Shown here in pieces: positions 58,126 to 64,000 of a stretch of DNA of 64,000 nucleotides. The notes under the pieces are model-generated. The model worked only from the letters and a program-made list of their open reading frames with translations, was not told where the DNA came from and made no database searches. The first letter of the stretch is position 1. The number at the start of each line of letters is the position of its first letter. Origin of the DNA: Cryptomeria japonica (Eukaryota > Streptophyta > Pinopsida > Cupressales > Cupressaceae); NCBI RefSeq assembly GCF_030272615.1, contig NC_081415.1, positions 625,085,740 through 625,149,739 on the forward strand. The letters are read 5' to 3'. Made by a program: the position numbers and the translations under genes.

Positions 58126-59282
58126 ATGGAAAATCTGATGAAGCAACTTGAAGGAGCTCTTACTGACTATGATGCAGAAAAATTGAAAAATATCAAATTA
58201 GAAGATGATTTAAAAGCAGCTCAGGACATTATTCAGGCATTTCAAGAAAATCTTACTGTTACAAGAAATAAGAGAAGAGAACTTTGTGAAAAATTGCAAA
58301 ATGAGAATGATGAAAAGGGATCACTAAATGATATGATAAGCAAATTAAAACAAGAGATCATGACAACAAAAAATGAAATGCAAGATATGACTATGAGATT
58401 TTGCAAAGAGATTGAGAACAGAAAGAAGAATGAAAAAGAATTGACCAGAAGACTAAGTGATGCAGCAAATGAGAACACAAGACTTAGCTATGAAAATGAC
58501 ATGTTGAAGACAGATCTGATGCATACTCAGAATGACTTGAATGAACTAATGAGACAAAAAGAAATCTTGGAAAGGGAATTGGAAATTGCAAATCAACACA
58601 CAGAAAAATTCAAGAAAAGCTTAGAAGAACTTGGTACCTTATTAAAGAATCAAAAACCCAAAGGTGACACTTCTGGAATTGGATTTGAAGTTGGAGAAAG
58701 CCCAGTACTGCAAATACCCAGGATCATAGCAAACTGGTAAGACCTTCTAATACTTACAAATTCAATGGAAAATGCTTTAACTGCAATAAATATGGTCATA
58801 GGACAAATGAATGTAGATCTAGGAATTATCAGAACATCAATCCTCCCACCAGTCAATGCTCCAAATGCAACAAAATTGGTCATAACTCTGAAAATTGCAG
58901 AATGAATGTAAGATGTTATGTTTGTGGAAGATTTGGTCATTTATCAAATAAATGCAGAACACAAACCGACATAGGTTATGGGAAAGCTATTCAAAAAAAT
59001 AATGTAACTTGTAATGCATGTAACAAGATTGGTCATATTGCTAAATTTTGTAGAAGTAAAGGTACACTGGTAGACAACAAAAGTACTAGTTTGAAAGGTA
59101 AAGAAAAGGTTGAAGAGGTTAAGCAAGAATTCTCAAAGCAATGGATTAGAAAAGGTGATCTAAATATTGGGGATACTCCTCCACTGGTAGAACCAACAAA
59201 TGCTCCATCGGCAAGACAATATGATGCTCCACCGGTAGGACAGAGCAATGCTCCACCGACAGGATGTTCTTCATCAAATTGA
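58126..59282 (+). pseudogene. NA3 ORF1: coiled coil plus four CCHC zinc knuckles
   Basis: The ATG at 58126 (MENLMKQLEG) is preferred because NA1 starts at the equivalent place and upstream codons lack ATG. About 190 residues of heptad-like Lys/Glu-rich sequence end in SGIGFEVGES. A one-base shift near 58700-58715 then separates the knuckles: CFNCNKYGHRTNEC, CSKCNKIGHNSENC, CYVCGRFGHLSNKC and CNACNKIGHIAKFC, all complete CX2CX4HX4C. The tail repeats NAPP/DAPP units. The product would bind RNA like Gag nucleocapsid. The capsid-like N-terminal domain of Copia Gag is missing. Confidence 0.85.
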
Positions 59283-59589
59283 AGAAAATTATCTTGAGGG
59301 TTTGACAATCTAATGACACATGTGCTATTATTCCCTTGGTTAGAGAAAAGAAGTTGAAAATCATTCATTACCAGTAAATAAAGTTAAGCTAATACATTAC
59401 CGACAAGCAATTAATGTGGTAGGTAGCAGAAAAGACTTTATAAAATAAGGTTTTTGGCTCCATTTCACTTCACTGAACATTCAAACTTTCAGAGAGCATG
59501 AAGATTTCCGAGCTAAGGCATTTTCAAGCAAAGAGGCAAAGCACTTCAGCAATCAATCCATTCAAAGGTAGAAAAAGGTATTTATCATC

Positions 59590-62500
59590 ATGGCATCCTC
59601 CTCTACACCTGAATTCATAGCAAACCCTACAGTCGTTGAAGTTATAAAATGACCTAGGCCCGTGTTTCAGCTAGTTCTTGAGGTAGCTAAGAAAGATGAC
59701 AACACAGGTGCTTTTTCAAAAATTCCAAAAGATGTTGTTTATGCAGAAGACCCTAGAATGTATATTCATTGCAACATAGAGGAATTAGGTGATGAAGAAA
59801 TTAAAAACATGTATAAGTCTATCATATGTGACAATTCCAGAAATGTGAAACTTGAGCATAAAATTGTTGAAACCCTAGGATTCACTAAAATCTTTTGCAT
59901 TCCTGAATTTCCCAAGGAAGTGGTTAGGATAGTTTTGAGCAGGGTACATGGTTCATTCTTTTGGCTTGACTTAGTGCATAAAATTACAAAGGAAGCTGTG
60001 AAAGCAGTAACAGGGTTACCCTCCATCGGTAGCAGACCCGACAAAACCAAGAAGGTCTCCAATGACTTAGTAACAAACTTAACTGGTGCAACATCCGACA
60101 AGAGATCATTGAGGGTTAATGATGTGACCGATACAAATGTTAGATTTATTAGCATGATTTTAGGTTACAAAGAAACTCATGCTAATAGGCTTAACTCAGT
60201 TTCCAGTTCATGCATAAAGAGTGCTTATGACATGGTTAAGGACAATGTAAAAATTGATATTTGTGAATGGTTAAAGGATGAGTTAATTGACAATTTAGCA
60301 AAAATCAAGAAGGATAAGAAAGGAACCTTTAGATTTGGAAATTTACTTGTATGCTTAATGCTACATATAACCAAACAGGCTCCCGGTATAGGCAACAAGG
60401 ATTTTGGATTTGACATACCGGTAGGAAAACAATTATCTGACTTATTCAACAACATGGGTGAAAACAAAGAAAAGATTATCAATGAGTATTTTCAAGCACT
60501 AAAGGTCGGAGTGAATAAAAGAATCAGACTATCACAGGAAATTGTCAACAAATACAAGGATGATATATGTTTTGTAATAAAAAAGGATGAGATCTAGATG
60601 GAAGCAGTCATCCCAAGGACAATCTGGGTAACAGAGATGGGATATGAAACAGATGACCACATAGTGGAAACTTATGCCAAAGCACTTCTGGAAGCCCCCA
60701 ATGAACCAAAGGAAGAAGTATTTAGTAGTGCTGAGACCATAGAAAGTCAAATTCAATCTAAGAAGAGAGTGAAAAAGGTTGAGGCATTTGTGAGAAAAGG
60801 ATCCAGACAAGCAAAAGCCATAAAGGAAGATGTAATAAAGAAAACCGGCATAACTGAAGATGAGTTGGCAGCCTAACAACCTGAAGCTCATCTACCACCG
60901 GTAGGTACCTCCTCAGAAGGAGATATGCCAGCAACCTTCAAAAGAGTTGTCAGGAAAAGAGACCCCTCACCGGCAACCACTCCTTCACCTAGAAGGACAA
61001 GATAGAAGCAACAAGCCGTGAGATCTCTGGTCAAGAAAGTCACACCTAAGAAGAAGCTGACCCCCAAAAAGAAGAATAAGACAAACACTGACTTGGCCCA
61101 TCTTAACATATTACTGAATGAGATCATAGAGGAAGGTAAATTGAAAAACATAGAGAAAATATATGACACTTTAATAGATGATGAGAAAGGACAAGTTGAG
61201 GAGAGTGTTATATTACACATGGACATGCATAAAAAGTTTTTGATGCAAGTCCTAAATGAAATTCTTGATGATCTATACAAAAGACTTGAGGCTAGAAGGA
61301 AAGGAATAATTGAGTTGCATAAAAAAAATTAAAATAGAAAAATTACTTGCAGTATACTTGGTTAACTCACCTAAGGAAATTGATGACTGATAGCTTAGGC
61401 CAACCAGATAGTTTTTTCCACTACACATCGGCAAATTTCACTAATGGCAGGTAGAGTTACAGAAGTTTCAAAAGAAATAGAAAATGGTTGGGATATATTC
61501 TTGGTTGAAAAAGAAAAACAAGAAGAATATAGGAATCCCAAGCCCATTCTGGTATATCAGAAGGATAAAGGGAAAGGTAAAGTTGGTGGACCACCAAGTA
61601 TCAAGATTAGAGACAACTTACCCCCACCTCCTTTAAATACTCCACCAGTAAAAACAACGACTACAAAAGATCAACCGGAAGCTGAGAGTATGGATATAGA
61701 GGATAATAATTCTAATCCTGAAGTCCTATATACTGTGAATGTTGATACTTAGAAGATCAACATAGTGGTAGATAAGGATACACCAGATAAATCAGGTATA
61801 GCCAAAGAGCCTTCAGCAATAGGAAACACAGAGCAACTGGCAGCAGATACAGAGAAAAACATGGAATCTGGAACACAAATAGAGGAACCAACAGAGCTAA
61901 AGGCTCCAGAATAGATGCCACCGGTAAGAAATGAAGCAAGAAAACTAGTGCTTACAGAAATGCAGACACAAACAGACCTACCAGAGGTCAATACAAGCTT
62001 GGTCCCTTCCACCGACACTCAGTTTGTTGGGTCACCATCAAATGTGACTAAGGTATTACTTGAATCTATTAAGAAAATAACTGATTATAGCTCACAAGCT
62101 TATAAAGCGATAGATAATTTAATTCCATTTTTGAAATCAATAGCTCCTAATTGTAATATAGACAATAAAGATTCTTTAGGCCAGTTGGATACACTTTGTA
62201 AATATATTTATAGAAATTTTGAGCAAACAAAGGTAGAATCTATAAAGGAAATTGTAGAAAAAGAGAAACATAAATTCTTTGAGGAAGGAATAAAGAAGTG
62301 TAACAGGGAATTTGACACACTTCTACCGGAACTGTGTAATTTATTGAAAGAGTACAAAACTCTATACAAAGACACCTGTAAGATAAACTTTTTGACCATA
62401 GATGTAGACAAAAAGATGAGCAAGGTATAGGAAGAGATCAATAAACTTGCAGATAATTTTGTTAACTCATCTGATACATTATCAGTTTTTGAGGAAAAGA

Positions 62501-62772
62501 TAACAAATTTTGAGGAAGAATTGCTCAAATTAGAAAGAGAGAAAGAGAAAATAATAAACAAGGCAAAATTCTTGAGATCTAAACTAAGTCCAAGATTGGA
62601 CTATTTAGCATCTCTGTGGAAGGAAATCTCATAGGCACTAACACAAGGAAGCAAAACACTAGCAGAGCACTTGCAGCATCTCATCGGTACAGTATACAGA
62701 ACTGAGACAACAATAAAAGATAGTAAGAAGTTTATGGATGGTATAAACTTAATTTTGGGAGATATTCTTTAG
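59590..62772 (+). pseudogene. NA3 ORF2, ~1060 codons, function unknown
   Basis: The start at ATG 59590 (MASSSTPEFIANPTVVEV) aligns with NA1 (FVANPIVVEL). The longest open part (59662-60597) includes GAFSKIPKDVVYAEDPRMYI, IVLSRVHGSFFWLDLVHKIT, TGATSDKRSLRVNDVTDTN and KGTFRFGNLLVCLMLHITK. A TAG at 60595 replaces a sense codon seen in NA1 and NA2, and MEAVIPRTIWVTEMGYETDD follows in frame. A Lys-rich linker (VKKVTPKKKLTPKKKNK) and a C-terminal coiled-coil-like part with DSLGQLDTLC, DVDKKMSKV and LSPRLDYLASL complete it. Stops also occur at 59650, 60874, 61003, 61750, 61912 and 62428, and 61333-61443 is locally shifted. No enzyme motif is found. Confidence 0.8.
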
Positions 62773-62978
62773 ATAATAACTACCCAACTACAAGGTTGAG
62801 GTTATGGATTGGTACAACTACAAAATCTACTAACCTTTGTTATTAATGCCAAAGGGGGAGTAGTAGGATGAGAAAATTCAAAACACAAGGATCACATGCT
62901 CAGGGGGAGCTCTCACATTTTTGGTCTACACATTTTTTGGATTTTTTTTTTGAAATTTCTCATGAGTGTTGCCATCAA

Positions 62979-62994
62979 TGCCAAAGGGGGAGAT
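62979..62994 (+). promoter_or_regulatory. NA3 polypurine tract
   Basis: TGCCAAAGGGGGAGAT abuts the 3' LTR. Two upstream copies of the core lie near 62850 (GCCAAAGGGGGAGTAG) and 62898 (CAGGGGGAGC). Confidence 0.92.
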
Positions 62995-63821
62995 TGTTGG
63001 CATATGGACACTCCAATGAGACATTGCGTGTGATTGAAGGTTTTGTCATTGATGGCAACATTGCAATCCTATGGCACCAGCAAGACATTATACCAGCAAA
63101 GCATTACACAGGCAACCTTGCAATCCTATGGCACCGGCAAGACATTATACCGACAAAACATTATTCAAGCAAGACAGTGCACCGGCATCAGCAAGATCAC
63201 TCTACATTGGCACCGAGACAGAAGAAAATATGTATACCGGCACATAGGCCAACAAGATTTTTGATATGTAATATTTTGTTTATTTATTGTAAGCCGACTT
63301 GGCAAATTGTAAGCCGACTTGGATAGGAAGCAAAAAAAAATATAAGGCAGACCTAATGTGTGAAATATAGGTCAAGGGTATATGCAAAAGTATAGAGCAA
63401 GAATCGGTACTGAATCTGGCATTGAAGATGCTATTGTAAAGCAGTACAGAATATTGGATTTGTGTAAATCCTCATTGTAAGTCAATGTGACTTCTTATTG
63501 AGTAGTGTGCTCTAGGTAGTTGGCCTTCCTACATGTGCAGGCCCCTATTGTAAGTAATATTCTCTTATTGGCTAGTAAGTGAATATTGTGGGTCACAATT
63601 CCCACTGAGGTTTTTCCCACACCGAGTTTCCTCGTTAAACATCTTGTGTTATGGTGTTCCTTTCATGTGGATGTTTTTTATTTTGTTATTTACATTAATT
63701 CTTGCATACCGGTATACTATTACTTTATGTTCTGCATATTCAGTTTTAAGAAAATTTCATTACCAGTCAAATACAGATTCACCCCCCCCCCCCCCTCTCA
63801 GTATCTGTGGGAACCCTAACA
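62995..63821 (+). repeat. NA3 3' LTR, TATA segment deleted
   Basis: It is colinear with 57215-58054 but lacks the stretch with the TATA box: AATTGTAAGCCGACTTGGAT replaces about 50 bp. It also has a ~20-bp insertion near 63220. A perfect inverted repeat GTGGG/CCCAC lies at 63588-63605, and the C-run near 63782 has 14 Cs. Confidence 0.93.
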
Positions 63822-64000
63822 CTTAGACTCAAAATGACTCAAAAGAAAGTGTGTTGTTTGATGTAAAAAAAAAATTGCATACACTTGAAGACACAAAAGA
63901 CATAATGTTTTCATGTTTGATCTTGAATGTTTGAATGTTTAAAAGAAGACAAGCACAATTCTTATGGTTGGCCAGGACAATAGTTGTTTATCCCACATGG
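63822..64000 (-). other. Tat 5' leader, right of NA3
   Basis: Sequence resumes after the CTTAG duplication copy. It is non-coding and runs off the window. The Tat 5' LTR should lie further right. Confidence 0.5.

Larger units (their letters stand above)
57215..63821 (+). mobile_element. NA3: pol-less LTR retroelement
   Basis: This 6.6-kb plus-strand element has LTRs 57215-58054 and 62995-63821, PBS 58057-58068 and a polypurine tract ending at 62994. The flanks TTTAG (57210-57214) and CTTAG (63822-63826) form a 5-bp duplication with one mismatch. ORF1 and ORF2 match NA1 and NA2, and no pol domain is present. It inserted in the leader of the Tat element in the opposite orientation. Confidence 0.9.
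43060..64000 (-). mobile_element. Tat-lineage Ty3/Gypsy element, hosting NA3
   Basis: On the minus strand the order is leader, Gag, protease with G-patch, RT, RNase H, a second (archaeal-like) RNase H, integrase, a long 3' region with tandem repeats and an antisense frame, and the 3' LTR. Two RNase H domains between RT and integrase are the hallmark of the Tat lineage. The 5' LTR lies beyond the right edge. NA3 interrupts the leader at 57215-63821. The pol frames contain only a few stops, but the integrase is catalytically dead. Confidence 0.85.

Overview
The window looks like intergenic DNA from a large plant genome. The AT-rich sequence, layered LTR retrotransposons, plant-type Copia and Tat-lineage Gypsy elements, and absence of any intact host gene fit a conifer or other gymnosperm best. 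That assignment is inference from composition and family make-up, not from a diagnostic gene. No rRNA, tRNA or CRISPR array was recognised, and almost every coding region is broken by stops or frameshifts.

Layout. 0-7.4 kb: an orphan reading frame (minus strand) split by a pol-less LTR element, called NA1 here (1004-7381). 7.4-8.1 kb: promoter-like DNA and a GA-rich microsatellite. 8.1-17.4 kb: remains of a Copia element (gag start, PBS, LTR) whose LTR is split by a second pol-less element, NA2 (9300-16947, perfect 5-bp target duplication CAAGT). 17.5-18.8 kb: a plus-strand Copia RNase H tail with its 3' LTR. 21.6-24.2 kb: an unrecognised plus-strand reading frame split by a solo LTR (22994-23940, duplication ATTGG). 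24.8-28.1 kb: a lone LTR and the 5' part of another Copia. 29.3-41.1 kb: plus-strand Gypsy gag/protease remains, split by a solo LTR (duplication GGGTG) that itself contains a nearly complete Copia (32717-39802). 41.1-43.1 kb: the 3' end of another Copia. 43.1 kb to the right edge: a minus-strand Tat-lineage Gypsy element with gag, protease plus G-patch, RT, two RNase H domains, integrase, tandem-repeat arrays and an antisense plant-mobile-domain (PMD) frame. The third pol-less element, NA3 (57215-63821, plus strand), lies in its 5' leader.

The most interesting content is the NA family. Three separate insertions share one architecture: Copia-type LTRs of 0.83-1.13 kb, a PBS matching initiator-Met tRNA two bases from the LTR, ORF1 (coiled coil plus four CCHC zinc knuckles), and a ~900-1115 codon ORF2 (globular N-terminal domain, basic linker, C-terminal coiled coil). 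Each ends in a polypurine tract. None encodes protease, integrase, reverse transcriptase or RNase H. The terminal and priming signals are nearly the same as in the full-length Copia at 32.7-39.8 kb, so Copia-type machinery supplied in trans is the simplest explanation for their movement.
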